The notes under the pieces: model-generated
Seen by the model: the letters and a program-made list of their open reading frames with translations, nothing else
The model's database searches: none
What the model was told of the DNA's origin: nothing
Assembly (NCBI GenBank): GCA_020747065.1
Contig: JAGMVK010000002.1
Location: 1,178,001-1,242,000 of the forward strand
Source: Cadophora sp. MPI-SDFR-AT-0126
Lineage: Eukaryota > Ascomycota > Leotiomycetes > Helotiales > Ploettnerulaceae
Direction of reading: 5' to 3'
DNA: 64,000 nt
Translations under genes and position numbers: made by a program
Shown here: positions 11,367-22,259 of the stretch, piece by piece
Layout of the letters: each line of letters starts with the position of its first letter
How positions within the stretch are numbered: the stretch's first letter is position 1

Positions 11367-12138
11367 TTGTTCTTTTACGCTGATTAATCTATGAGCTGAT
11401 TATTATTCCTAATGCAACTTTTTGAGACTGTTCAGTATGCTAGACGAGATGATTGTGATAGTAAACGAAAAGTAGAGGCGTTCGAGAAAATTTCTTGTCT
11501 ACTTCCCGGAAGGCCGGCCCCACCTACTATACCGGGGTTGTTGATGGAAGAAGAGTAGCTAGCAAGCAATTTTGGAGGAATTATGTGCAGAAATTCTACA
11601 TTGAGAACTTTGTCACAAGCCCACTTCTGGACTTCATACTTTATTCTGTTCTATTGATATTCAATAATCTTGGCACTTTAATGTGTCGCTTAAAGTTAAC
11701 ATGGCAACTGCCCTCTCTCCACTTCTAAAGTTTACCACATGAACTTGAATTATTTACTGATTGCAATTTATTTCAGGGGAAAAATGGCATCGAAATATTT
11801 ACAAGTTGAAACGTCCGTAATTGCTGATAGTGATAGAAGTCAGAAACATTTAGGTGGGGGTTTCTTCATCACTGGATGTTGTAAAGGCTGAATTTAATAA
11901 CACTACCAGGCCACAATGCCCTTAGAACAATAAAAGCCTCAAGACTGTTGCTGGGCAGGAGCAGACTGGAGTTTTCATTATGCACTGGACAGTAATGGAA
12001 GAGGAGACGAGTGGATTTTCCTACTGGGATAATGCACAGGATGTATTTTTTGTTATTAAGCACAGGCGGGGGTATCTAAGTGGAAGACGTAAATAAATAA
12101 AATTTATCTCCCGGAAACTACTTGCTCAATCTGTTTTC
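11367..12138. other. Convergent intergenic region, no gene seen
   Basis: About 770 bp lie between the 3' ends of the PRISE reductase and the lactonase gene. The stretch is AT-leaning, with short open frames only and none resembling a protein family. Confidence 0.5.
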
Positions 12139-13358
12139 CTATTCGTAGTAGTCTGGAGCAGGCTTGTACTTCAAAAAAGTCTCCTTGCAATGACCAAATA
12201 CCATTTTTGCACCTGTTAGTTTCTGCATGGACTGCACCCTTTGATGCGACTGTACGGACTTGGCATGGTCTCTCGATAGCCATCCTTGTGGTCTGGAATC
12301 CTCGAAGTTTTCTTTCACGATATACTGATCAGATGTGAAAATCCAAGTTCCACTCTCCGGAAGATTGACCTATGTCGAGAAGCTGTCAGTGACTGGGACA
12401 TGACGAGTACGTAAAATTGCTGTATGCTTGCCTGGAGGATGCAGAGTCCGGGGGTATGGCCAGCTGAGAGCCACATGGTGAGGCCCGAGCATATCTCCCA
12501 GGAATCACCATGGAATGGCTTCCAATTTAATTGGAAGTCCAAGTAATTGGGAAGATAGACACCTAACGTGCAGCATCAGCATGTAACAGTGATCGTACCA
12601 ATCTTCTGGCAGATGGCTGACCTATATCAGTCTTGGCCGCAACGCTATAGAAAGCGTTCTTGAGCTCTTCCTCGTGGACATAGATTGGTACATCGGTTCC
12701 GCGAAAATGCTCCAATCCGCCCGCATGGTCCAAATGCAAGTGGCCAATTATCACTCCCTTGACATCTTTGATGCTATGACCTGTTTTCGCGATAGCCGCA
12801 TCGAGCTCGTGTTCGCGAGAATAGTTTGTTCGTACAAAGACGTCCAAAAGCTGTGGGCCCCAGACTTCAGGATAGTCACGTCCAGCGCCGGTCTCATAAA
12901 TTAGAAGGCCTTCGGTTGGATGAGAGATCAGTACAGAGATGATGACCATCTCGCGACGGGCACTGGCTGGAGACGGGTCACTGGCTAAAGAAGCATTGGC
13001 CTGGCTGGATTAGGAAGACTGTGAAGACCAGGATTTAGATGGACTCACACCATTCAGGAGGAAGCCTTCATCAGCTTCGAGATATCCCAGGTTCAATAGC
13101 CATATCTTGGTTCCCTAGTACTCGCTGGTTAATTTCATCGTTGTGTCGGTTTGGAAGCCTAATCAATGCTTAAGAGGGACTCACTGGAGGAGCTTTATTC
13201 AACGAATACATCGACATCTGGAACTTCTCAATCCGGAAGACTTTGGGTGTTTATTAGTGAGTATTAGACAGAGGCACTGACTATATACGATAGAAATCGT
13301 TGTATCGAATAGTCCGCAGAGATAGCCATGGGTATTGTGGTGCCCCCTTCTCTGCCAT
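12139..13358 (-). CDS. Metallo-beta-lactamase-fold lactonase (AHL-lactonase-like)
   Basis: Six exons are proposed: 13358-13289, 13240-13185, 13114-13049, 13000-12622, 12562-12432 and 12369-12139, giving 310 aa. All phases agree. The metal site HLHLDH (151-156) and later AGHTPG, FTSDQ and VFGHC supply the His/Asp ligands of AiiA/AttM-type lactonases. The intron 12431-12370 starts with GC rather than GT (GCAAGC..CATAG). The first exon is the least certain; otherwise translation would start at 13217. The family opens lactone rings, and related fungal enzymes open cyclic carbamates. Its place at the edge of an aromatic catabolic cluster suggests hydrolysis of a lactone substrate or intermediate, which is inference. 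Confidence 0.82.
12370..12431 (-). other. GC-AG intron in the lactonase gene
   Basis: Reading from 12431 downwards the intron begins GCAAGC, has a CACTGAC branch-like site and ends GACATAG. It joins ..GLCILQ to VNLPESG in phase 0. No GT donor nearby restores the frame. GC-AG introns make up roughly a percent of fungal introns. Confidence 0.75.
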
Positions 13359-14295
13359 CACCAATCTGTCGTTGTGGTCCCTCAAAGGATCACAATTGGA
13401 TAATTAATCATCTCAGTGCGTTGATTCAGCACCCTGATGTGTCCTTGGCTAGCGGCGCATCTGATTGAGCGCCAGACGCAGGTGCAAATGCTGGAAGGGT
13501 CCTGGTCCTGATGGTCTCAAAACAAGCATCCCTTTAGTGAAAAACGCCACGCCCAATATTAGAAGCTTGGTAGTAATGGGTGCCACATTATCCACACCCG
13601 ATGAGGAGGGTATTGAACCTGACATACGGAGGTAAGACGGTCTGCTCTGTTCTGGTTGATGCCCGAGATTTCAAAATGATCAAGAGTTGTTTGCAGGAAG
13701 ACGAGAAATCTGGCATTCCTATGAGGGTTAGACCAACAAAAGAACAGGAATGGAGCAAGAGAGTAGGATATTACTTTTACGGGGATAACTCATTCCGACT
13801 CCAACTCCACTCTTGTGCTGCTTGCAAGACGAGCCACGCGTGAAAGTCAGATTGGGATGTTGTAAGTGGCGGTGGGTTGCAGCACATCATGCAATGACCG
13901 ACTTCACTGGGACCAGAACACGATGCGATAAAGCATCGCGAGGAAAGTCATGTCCCAAGACGAACTTTTGTATTTCATTGATTGCTTGCACTACCCATAG
14001 CCCACTAGCAGTATCATTCAACCCGTGACGCCCATGCCATTTTCGAATCTCGGGGGCCCCGGACGAGATGAAAAGTAAAAGCTTGCCCTGCGTCACATTT
14101 CGCCCACCATCATCCATTTTTTTCATTTATCTCGGAAGTATAGAGACCCAGAAGGTCAAATCAGAAGAATGACGCGTCCCAACCACCAAGGACAAAGAAA
14201 TTAGAAGGGTGGAAGAGAGGAAAAGAGTACATTTTGCGTGTCCGGTCCAAAGCAGAATCCGAAAGCAGGTCGATAAAGGGTATCCAGATACCTCT
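13359..14295. other. Intergenic, boundary between the cluster and housekeeping genes
   Basis: About 940 bp separate the proposed lactonase start and the 3' end of SUB2. A short + strand frame near 13580-13840 has no family resemblance. Nothing else is recognisable. Confidence 0.5.
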
Positions 14296-16246
14296 CTAGT
14301 TTGCCATGTAGATACTGGAGTCGATACCCTCAGCAGGGAATGCTCTGTAAGATGGTTAGCACCGGGCCACTGAGGTGAGGGAAATGAGCTACATACGGAA
14401 TATCTGCCTCGAAGCGCTTCTCAACCGACTTCAATACCTCCTCGTCAGCCTCGCTGCTCACGAATGAGATCGAAAGACCCTTGGTACCGAATCGTCCGGC
14501 ACGACCGACACGATGAAGGTAAGAATCAGCATCAGCAGGAAGGTCGTAGTTGATTGCCAGGTTGATACGCTCGATGTCGATACCACGCCCGAAAACATCC
14601 GTAGCAACGCAAATACGCTCTTGGAAATCCTTGAATGCCTTGTAGCGCTTGATTCTGTTAAAGATTAGTACCGAAGAACAATCGATGAACATGGAAACAT
14701 ACCTCTCCTCTTGGCTGACACCGGAATGAACAGCAACGGACGGGAAATTGCACTCTTTCAAAAGCTTGTCCAACTCCGTAGCTCTAACAGTCGACTTGAC
14801 GAAGATGATAGCTTGGTTGAACTGCAAATCGTCGAGCAGCTCGTTGAGCTTCCGATTCTTCTCCTTCTCGTCAAGTTTGATGAAAAACTGATTGAGACCG
14901 TGGAGAGTGAGTGTCTTTTCATCATCGACATAGATCTCAAGAGGGTTTTGCATGAACTTCTTGCAGATAGGTCGAACTTCCTGAGAAAGAGTGGCGCTGA
15001 ACATCATGACTTGCTTTTGAGTAGGCGTGGCGCGGAAAATTTCTTGAACATCACGGCGCATGTCTGGCAGATTTAGCGAAATCGTCAAAGCAGATTTTGA
15101 GATTGTCCTTACCGATCTGATCAAGCATCTTATCGCACTCATCAAGAACAAAGATCTTGCAGCTGCCCAATCGAAGGAACTTGTCACGGACGAGAGCGTT
15201 CAAACGACCGGGTGTGGCAACGATGATATGTGGGTGCGTGTCCTTGTTCTTCAGAATCTCTGCATCTTTTTGGATGGGAGTTCCGCCATAGAAGACAGAG
15301 GTCTTGACATCTGGCATATATTTGCTGAATCTTGCATACTCGTTCTTGATCTGGTATGCAAGCTCACGAGTGTGACACATGATGAGGACGGAGGTTTCAC
15401 CATTGACGGGCTCGATTTGCTGGAGACTGGTGAGGACGAAGATGGCGGTCTTACCAAGACCGGATTTGGCCTGGCAGAGAACATCGGTTCCGAGGATTGC
15501 TTGAGGGATACAAACTTGCTGAACTGTAGAGTAAATCGAGCCGATGTTAGATCAAAGTGTTCTCCAAGTGTGTGAGTGTGGTAGGTGCAAAACATCGCAA
15601 CGTCCGTACATCCGCATTATAGAACCCGCAGAACGTCATTCCAACTTCGAAGAAAACAACATCGACGTAGAGGTGCGAGATTGCCTTTAAAGGTGCAAAT
15701 CATCGCTCGAAACAGGTAGGTAATACGTAAAGCCCTCGAAACCGAGCCGATCCTGGATGTCTCTTGGCTTCGCCGCCTTGTGCTTCTTTCCAACCTTGGC
15801 CGAAGCCTCGAATCATCGTGAAGATCCCGCTCGCGCGGTCAGATCTCTCCACACCACTTGCCTAGGTCTACAACCAGCCAACAGAGACATGCCAGGATCG
15901 ATCGTGGCTTGATACAGAATGGCCAGAGTATTTATTTTTGCTTGCGAGATGGACGGACGCGCGGTGGAACGACAACGATGGAGCTTGGGGATGAAAGTTA
16001 TGACTGACCCTCCGAAGGATGTTCGAAACCGCAATCCGTAATGGCACGCAGAAGCTCCGGCTTCAGTAGGAAGTCTCGGAAACCAGTCGAGTGGATGCCG
16101 ACGTAAGATCCCTTCTTGTCCGTTGTACCTCCTGAGACCGCCAGCTCTCCCTTCTTTGCGCCTCCATTTGCGCCAGCTGCAGGTGCCGCATCGTTGGTTC
16201 CGAGCTCCTCATCAGAGTAGTCGATGAGATCTTCTTCGGTGGCCAT
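14296..16246 (-). CDS. SUB2: ATP-dependent RNA helicase SUB2/UAP56 (TREX complex, splicing and mRNA export)
   Basis: Exons 16246-16009, 15523-15113, 15063-14703, 14654-14397 and 14344-14296 give 438 aa, the usual length. The N-terminus [15 protein letters not shown] is typical. AKSGLGKT is motif I, and DECD (in VLDECDKML) is the signature distinguishing UAP56/Sub2 from DEAD-box proteins. SAT (MMFSATLS) and [10 protein letters not shown] complete the helicase core, and the C-terminus is [12 protein letters not shown]. It acts in the nucleus in spliceosome assembly and export-complex loading. Intron 1 is 485 nt while the other three are 48-52 nt. It is divergent from the RNase P subunit gene. 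Confidence 0.96.
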
Positions 16247-16681
16247 GCTGACGGTGGTTCGTAGAAGCTGTGAGGGCTTGTGTACAGGAGCTGAGCGCGA
16301 CGATAAGGGTCGCAGGCGTCGTGAGAATGAGTAGGTATCGCAAGGTAGACCGTAGAAAACGATCGAGAAGATTGAAAATAGAGGGGAACGGAGAGAGTAA
16401 GTTGGCTGATGCAAACGTTGAAGGAAGATGAGGTGGGAAGGGAGACGTGGTTCAGGCTGCGAGAAGGGATTGAGGTGCGCGCGATTGAAGATCCCGCCTC
16501 ACAAACGCTAGTCTGGTAACAGACTAGCTCATCTATTCGATGATGAGGCTGAAAATATGGCTTCGAGCATCATTTAATCTTGAGATTCGAACTCGAATTC
16601 GAACGCGAACTTTCAAGTCAACCCATTTCTGTAACTTCAGAAGCGCTCAGTATCTACCTCAAGGCGCAATCACTACCCACC
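16247..16681. promoter_or_regulatory. Bidirectional promoter between SUB2 and the RNase P subunit gene
   Basis: These 435 bp lie between two divergent housekeeping start codons and hold no gene of their own. Upstream frames on both strands run into the region but lack conserved sequence. Confidence 0.55.
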
Positions 16682-17197
16682 ATGGCAAAGCCCAAAACTG
16701 GCAGTGTACCGAATAAGGCACTGTACAGCAGAGTATCCTTCCTGTACCAAGCAGCGACATACATGGCGACACAGCGACAGAATTCCCAACCCATGGAAAG
16801 CCTTACATCCACAGATACTAAAGAAGCCTGCGAGCAAAGTCCCGAGACGACGTTGGAGAAAACTACAGATCCCCAAGTGCCTCTATCGCATTCTGCTTCC
16901 AGACATTTGGTATCCGAACTCCGCGCCGTCTCTCACAAAGTTTTAATGCGGATGTCGCCTGCCATGAAGCATTCCCTTTGCAAGAATTGCGATACAATAA
17001 TGGTAGATGGAGCTACATGTACAAGTACTATAGAGAATAAGAGCAAGGGTGGCAAGAAACCCTGGGCAGACCTCCTCGTCCGAAGATGTAATACTTGTGG
17101 GCTGAAAAAGAGGTTTCCTCTAAATACGGAGAGGCAAAAGAGGCGGCCGCAGAGGCAAGCTCCAAAGCCTACTGAAATATACAAAAGGCCTTCTTGA
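16682..17197 (+). CDS. RNase P/MRP protein subunit, Rpr2/Rpp21/Snm1 family
   Basis: A single exon encodes 171 aa. The frame is open further upstream (from 16580), but the conserved family start is MAKPKTGSVPNKALYSRVSFLYQAA at 16682, so I chose that ATG. Zinc ligands are CKNC (with DGATCTSTIEN after it) and CNTCG before a basic tail, the Rpr2-domain arrangement. The product would help process pre-tRNA (RNase P) or pre-rRNA (RNase MRP). The low-complexity insert between the helices and the zinc ribbon (about residues 40-80) is usual for fungi. It lies about 2.2 kb from the 3' end of POP1, another subunit of the same enzymes. Confidence 0.9.
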   Translation: MAKPKTGSVPNKALYSRVSFLYQAATYMATQRQNSQPMESLTSTDTKEACEQSPETTLEKTTDPQVPLSHSASRHLVSELRAVSHKVLMRMSPAMKHSLCKNCDTIMVDGATCTSTIENKSKGGKKPWADLLVRRCNTCGLKKRFPLNTERQKRRPQRQAPKPTEIYKRPS

Positions 17198-17768
17198 GCA
17201 GAGTGGAACCCAATCCCATGGAATGTGTAATGAAATGCGAAGGCATCACAAAAGCTGTCTCCAAACTCAATACCTTCAGCAGTGTATGACTTCAAATCGA
17301 GGCGAGTATGACTATGATGTTCCTGCAGACATAAAACTAACATGTGCTTAGATCCCTAGAGATTTCTCGGTCGCCAAACGTCTGGAGTAGACGTATTTCT
17401 TAGGCGAATTCAAGGCTCTCGAGCCACCGCAGATTTGAGATGGGAGGAAATGCGGTCTCTTAAATTCAAGAGGCCCTTGACTAGATCATTCTTGCTGCCT
17501 GTCTAAATATGCTTCCCAGATGTAACCCTGCTGTGCATACTGGCCATCTCAATCTTGAAGGTCGCTCCTTCCCAACGCTTCGGAAGTTATACAATTCTGC
17601 GCGCAAATTCTTTTCTGCTCCGAGTACAAGTCTATACCAAATTTCTAGCTCATTCATCAACTCGTCTTCTTAGCTTTCATGCATCTTTACATTGATTAGA
17701 TATATTCTTCATTTGCCTATTCGCAAGGGGCCGATCAGAACCTGCGGTCAACATCCTTCGCCCTCACC
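17198..17768. other. Intergenic, no gene seen
   Basis: This 571-bp stretch holds the terminator of the RNase P subunit gene and the promoter of the F-box-like gene. A minus strand frame overlapping the upstream gene is its shadow. Nothing else is recognisable. Confidence 0.5.
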
Positions 17769-18872
17769 ATGTCTGACCATGTTGAAAATGTTGGAACAAA
17801 AATGCCTGTGTGTATCAAAACGGGTAGCAGACGCGAAAAATCCAGTTCAGCAAACTCCACAGTCCTGTCACAGGTTGTAAAGAGCCAGTTTGTCACGTCA
17901 GACGCTTCCTCCAATCAGTCAATCGGAGCGAGAACTTCTGAAGACCTGCCTCCGCAAGCACCAACCCGAAGTACTGAAGCCTCCTTGCAAGAAGGCAGTG
18001 TGGTCTCCGGCAGCTTGGATGATCGGACCCCTTCTGCAAACCCAGCTGCTCTCCAAGCCTCCTCTCAGACTTCCCCGTCAGACTCAGATCATAACAACGC
18101 CACCATTCAGTAAGTTTATCAAATCGCTATTTTATGCATGCTAGCAATCTCTAATCTGTTGATTGCCCAGGTCAAGTCGCCAATTTCATCTTCGAGATCT
18201 ACCTGCAGAGCTCCGTCGGATGGTCTATTCCCACGTCTGGCCTTGCTACAACAATCCCAGAGCGTTGCTCACTGTACTTAGACATGACAGTAAACTGAGG
18301 ATTGATGATCTGAAGGAAGCATGGAAAATACGCGAACGAAACCAAAAATTCACCGTCACTATTGAGAACTTCAAGGCCTTCAAGGCAATGCGAATAAAAA
18401 TGGACCAGATCAATCATTTCACCGTACAAAGAGACTGGGCAGCTACCACGATTGAAGATTCCAAGTATGTGTATCTACTTATTTAATTCTATGACTGCTC
18501 ATTCTAACGGAATGCAGTAATGATCGGTGGCTCACCTTGTCTGGTTGTCACTGCACTCTGAGAAATTATTTTACGACTATAGGGATTTACATCAAACAAG
18601 AAGCGTCACAGGATCGCATTAAGGAGGGAGTAGGAGCGAACCTTGCAGAAATTTTGATAAGGGCTGGCCGAATTGGGAATGGCGGTCCTACCAAGTTGTT
18701 CATTATGGTGGAAGCTCTCGAACCGTTAGAGACCGACTTGAAGAGGTGGTTACACAGACAATTCGATGAGATCAGCAAGGCTCTGGGCTTCGTCTGTGTT
18801 TCTGTAGAGTTGAGCGGCGGGACGGTGCTCCAGGCTACTTGGAACAATGGAGCTCGTCTGACATGGTCGTGA
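17769..18872 (+). CDS. F-box-like (2EXR-type) protein of unknown function
   Basis: Exons 17769-18109, 18171-18464 and 18518-18872 give 329 aa with consistent phases (introns of 61 and 53 nt). The first about 110 residues are Ser/Thr/Gln-rich and probably disordered. The second exon opens with FHLRDLPAELRRMVYSHVW, the leucine/proline F-box-like motif found in large families of uncharacterised fungal proteins. The C-terminal half has no recognisable domain. A substrate-recognition role in a ubiquitin ligase is possible but unproven. The gene sits between two RNase P/MRP subunit genes with no visible functional link. Confidence 0.75.
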
Positions 18873-19382
18873 TTGAAAATCAACGAGGAAGAATTGTGAA
18901 GGCAGAAAGCAGAATGAGTATGAGCAAAGATCTCAGCATAGCGTTTATTTTATTGTTACACAGATACTCAATCCCAAGAGTCAGCCGAACTTTTCAAAAG
19001 GCGATGTTTCTTTGTGATAGCTTCCATTTCCATGAAACATGAAATCGTATCTCAGCTTAGGATCGTACACGAACGCACATCCAACGAAAAGAGAGGTAGA
19101 TTTATACCTGCGTACATGGTCGATCTCCAATCCTGCTTCACTCAAGCTCTGCAAAAAAAGACTGTACGTATCCAGCACCGGTAGTTGACTTGCTTGTGAA
19201 CATGACTACGTCGAGATCTTGAAGACCTCGGGAGCAAGAATACGAACATGTTGTTCGAATTTGATTCTACAGCTAACGGATTTCGTCTCTGGTCTCCTTA
19301 TAAAACACAATTTGACTTGCGCATTCTGATAGGGGCTCATAGAACGCTCCAAACGACGGATGACTTCGCAAAATCTACCACT
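18873..19382. other. Convergent intergenic region
   Basis: About 510 bp lie between the 3' ends of the F-box-like gene (+) and POP1 (-). No gene was recognised. Confidence 0.5.
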
Positions 19383-22058
19383 TCAAACAAGCTCCCACCT
19401 CGCCAACCTCCCCATCTTCTCTCCTGCATTTCTAACAATACACAACCTCCTCTCTTTCCCCCCACTATTCCCAGCCTTCAGTCCCTCCAAAATCTTCTTC
19501 ACAACCACGCTCCCCACCGCAACTCCCCTCCCCTCCGCCAGATTGAATTCCCCCGTCGTCACGAACCCAATAAGATCCTCCTCATCCGGCACTAGCGGAA
19601 AATCTTCTTCGTGGTTCCCAGACGGGTATTGCGAGTACTGGCGTGGAGGGTTTTGTAGGAGGGATTGAGCGAGGAGTTGGACGCGTTGGGGAAGAGGTGT
19701 GTTCAGGGGGATCCGGCTGGGGACCTTTGCGGCTTTGGATTTGGGGTTGAGTGGAAGTGTGGAATGGGAAGGGGGTGGGAGAAGGGCGAGCCATTGCTCG
19801 CGGGTCGTGGGTGGTGGAGCGCTGGTAATAGATGGTTCGGATACGATCGATGAGAAGTCTTCCGCGGCTTTTGGCAGGCGGTATATGCGTGCGGAGGGTG
19901 AGGCAATTCCTTTCGCGACAAGAGTGATGCGAACTGTGGCGACTGCATTTGCCGGTGGTAGCTCATTCTCAACTGAGGAAAGGAGAGTTCTAAATATCTT
20001 GCTTGGGAGATGGTGGACTGGGACTTCGTTCTTCGGGGTGATCTCCTTTGACTGCTCGCTCTCCTGGCTGGGGTCTGTTGGAGCACCGCTAGCCGCCAAG
20101 AGTGGCACTCCAAGGACATCCTCAAAGTCAGAAGCCCATCCTCGACCAATTTCACCCTTCCTCCCGGCTCCAAGATCAAGAGAATCCCATTCAACTCTCT
20201 TACCCTTGGGGCGCTTGTCCCAATTGGCCTTCTTCTTCAGTCTTTCATCAAGCTCCCACTGAAAGCCGGAAGCAGTGCCGGGGAAATCGGTAGGGAAGTA
20301 GGGAACGCCTTGTTCAAAGTGGATCTGACGGAGCTCTTGTAAGCCACCAAATCGTGGATTACTGCCAGATGACAAAGGACAGTGCATCAATCCGTACCAA
20401 ATTGGCAAGATACACTTCCATGGCGCCAGAAGTGTCCAAGTGCCTTGTGCAGACCCTGATGAGCCCGATCTGGAAGCAATTAAAGCAATTGGTATTCTTG
20501 GATCAGTTGCTAGAACGGCGGGGTATTCTCCTGGTTTAGCAAGTGCTTTTCTTCGATTGAGTGCCTTTTGAGAGGGAAGCCGAGTTGCTTTAAATCTGGC
20601 TTCTCGATCGAATAATGCTGATGATCCTGTGGACTGATCCACGGGCCAAGACGAGGCCAATTCTAGGAGCTTGAAGTTGGCTTCTTCATCATTGGCTTTT
20701 GGTAGCTTGACCGGCCTGGGCGGATACCTAATCCGAGGATCGATGACAGAGAAACTTAATACAGAATTAGATGGTAACGATCCCGGGTTTGTAATACCAA
20801 GAAGTGCCTGGAACGCTCCCGCATGCTCTTCCGATTCGTCGCTTGGGTGCAAAATGCTTAGTAGAGCTTCAGTTGACGACGGTCCTAGGATCTCAATGCT
20901 TCCAAGTTCGAAACGAAGATCCTCGATGTGAACAATGGGACGTTGAAGCTTGGACAGGCGAAGGATTTCAGTCCATATTTCAAGGAAAGCTGCAGGATGG
21001 ACCCTGATAAAAATTCGGCGCTGTGCTGGTTTCCTTTTCGCAGGTTCATCACTTGCCGTAGCAGATTGTGGTGGGCACCATAAGACAGTAGCAGGACTGA
21101 CAACAATAGATTTCTCCTTCACTTCTCTAGTCAACCATCCAGTCCAGCTTCGTTTCCCTTCTCTCCATTTTGTACCCCTTGCTTCCCAGAGCCCCTCCTC
21201 TTTAACACCAACAGCTTTGAGAAGCTTTTGCAGACTTGCTTCTGTACCTTGCAGACCAATTGTGCTCATGTAGCTCATGTCCCAGCAGACGGCCCCCCTT
21301 CCTCCACTCGCTCGATGTGTAGGTCTGTATGACTTCTGGGTCGAAGTAAGTGGAATAGCAAATCTCCACAGAGGGCTTTTTGGCTCAGTCATTGTTGCCC
21401 TCTTTGCATGCCATAAGTGCGTGGGCAGCCAAGTCTTATGTATCTGCCTTTTCCTAAACTTCGACTTGGGCTTCGGCGGGTCGTTCAACGCATTCTTTCG
21501 AATCTTGGGTCGCGGTTCTCGAGTCTTTATTCCAACGTCACCAACCTTTTTCTCTTTCGCAGCTCTTTTCTTTGCCGCCAAGATACCAAGTCGCTTTGCA
21601 GTCTCCGCTCGCAGCCTCGCCCGTGGATTCCCTGGCTTTCTAGTTCTCGAGTTGACAGTCGGTGTGTTGTCATCTTTCATCTCCTTCGCCGCCCTCTTCT
21701 GCAGTCTCTTTGGCACCCTCTTGACATTGTGGCTCGCGGTTCGTCTTCGCAGATCCCGTGGTACTTGTTGGAATGCTCTCGTTGTCCCGCTATTCTTCGA
21801 CTTTTGCATGCCATCTTGCAATGCCTTGATCTCGAATTCGCGTGATTTGAGAAAAGACTGTAAGTCTAGTTGCCCGTTCTTCAGAGCTCCATCTGGAGAG
21901 CTCGTCAAAATTGATCGCGCGTCATACTTCACGCGTTTGAAGTTGCGCCCTTTGCCTGGTTTAGTATGGCTGCTTGAGGAATCAGGAGCGTCTTTGCGCT
22001 TTTTGACCATGGCATTACTGGCAGAGTTAGTGGCCGGATTTGAGATTTTGGGTGGCAT
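19383..22058 (-). CDS. POP1: RNase P/MRP subunit POP1
   Basis: An intronless frame encodes 891 aa. The N-terminal POP1 domain has RRTASHNVKRVPKRLQKRA and HKTWLPTHLWHAKRA, the most conserved segments of the family. A middle POPLD domain (about 460-600) and the C-terminal segment RRLCIVRNAGEKMGRLARWEL follow. Highly basic stretches between the motifs fit RNA binding. Pop1 is the largest protein of RNase P and RNase MRP and acts in the nucleus and nucleolus. Long open frames on the opposite strand across this gene are antisense shadows. Its start lies about 200 bp from the beginning of the RIP-affected block, yet the gene itself looks intact. Confidence 0.94.
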   Translation of the reverse strand: MPPKISNPATNSASNAMVKKRKDAPDSSSSHTKPGKGRNFKRVKYDARSILTSSPDGALKNGQLDLQSFLKSREFEIKALQDGMQKSKNSGTTRAFQQVPRDLRRRTASHNVKRVPKRLQKRAAKEMKDDNTPTVNSRTRKPGNPRARLRAETAKRLGILAAKKRAAKEKKVGDVGIKTREPRPKIRKNALNDPPKPKSKFRKRQIHKTWLPTHLWHAKRATMTEPKSPLWRFAIPLTSTQKSYRPTHRASGGRGAVCWDMSYMSTIGLQGTEASLQKLLKAVGVKEEGLWEARGTKWREGKRSWTGWLTREVKEKSIVVSPATVLWCPPQSATASDEPAKRKPAQRRIFIRVHPAAFLEIWTEILRLSKLQRPIVHIEDLRFELGSIEILGPSSTEALLSILHPSDESEEHAGAFQALLGITNPGSLPSNSVLSFSVIDPRIRYPPRPVKLPKANDEEANFKLLELASSWPVDQSTGSSALFDREARFKATRLPSQKALNRRKALAKPGEYPAVLATDPRIPIALIASRSGSSGSAQGTWTLLAPWKCILPIWYGLMHCPLSSGSNPRFGGLQELRQIHFEQGVPYFPTDFPGTASGFQWELDERLKKKANWDKRPKGKRVEWDSLDLGAGRKGEIGRGWASDFEDVLGVPLLAASGAPTDPSQESEQSKEITPKNEVPVHHLPSKIFRTLLSSVENELPPANAVATVRITLVAKGIASPSARIYRLPKAAEDFSSIVSEPSITSAPPPTTREQWLALLPPPSHSTLPLNPKSKAAKVPSRIPLNTPLPQRVQLLAQSLLQNPPRQYSQYPSGNHEEDFPLVPDEEDLIGFVTTGEFNLAEGRGVAVGSVVVKKILEGLKAGNSGGKERRLCIVRNAGEKMGRLARWELV

Positions 22059-22259
22059 TGTCTGTACAGGAATATGCAGTCCCGGTCTTCTGATGCTTGT
22101 TCTGCTGCCAGAAATAAAGTTGAGCTTCTCGAGATTCTGCTGCTCTTCACCGCTTTGGACACAAGCGGGGTCTTGGCACTTCCCCCTTTCAATCTATCTT
22201 ACATTGAGCGATTTGTGGATCTCTGTGTTAAAAAACTGGTCACGTGAAGTACGTTGATT

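Noticed and set aside
15060..15575. 171-codon + strand frame opposite SUB2
   Set aside because: It is antisense to conserved helicase exons and has no independent similarity.
14330..16414. Apparent frameshifts splitting SUB2 into several frames
   Set aside because: All breaks coincide with good GT-AG introns, and the spliced protein has the full family length.
21277..22257. Long + strand frame opposite the N-terminus of POP1
   Set aside because: It is antisense to a clear POP1 coding region and has only Leu/Ser/Phe-rich shadow composition.
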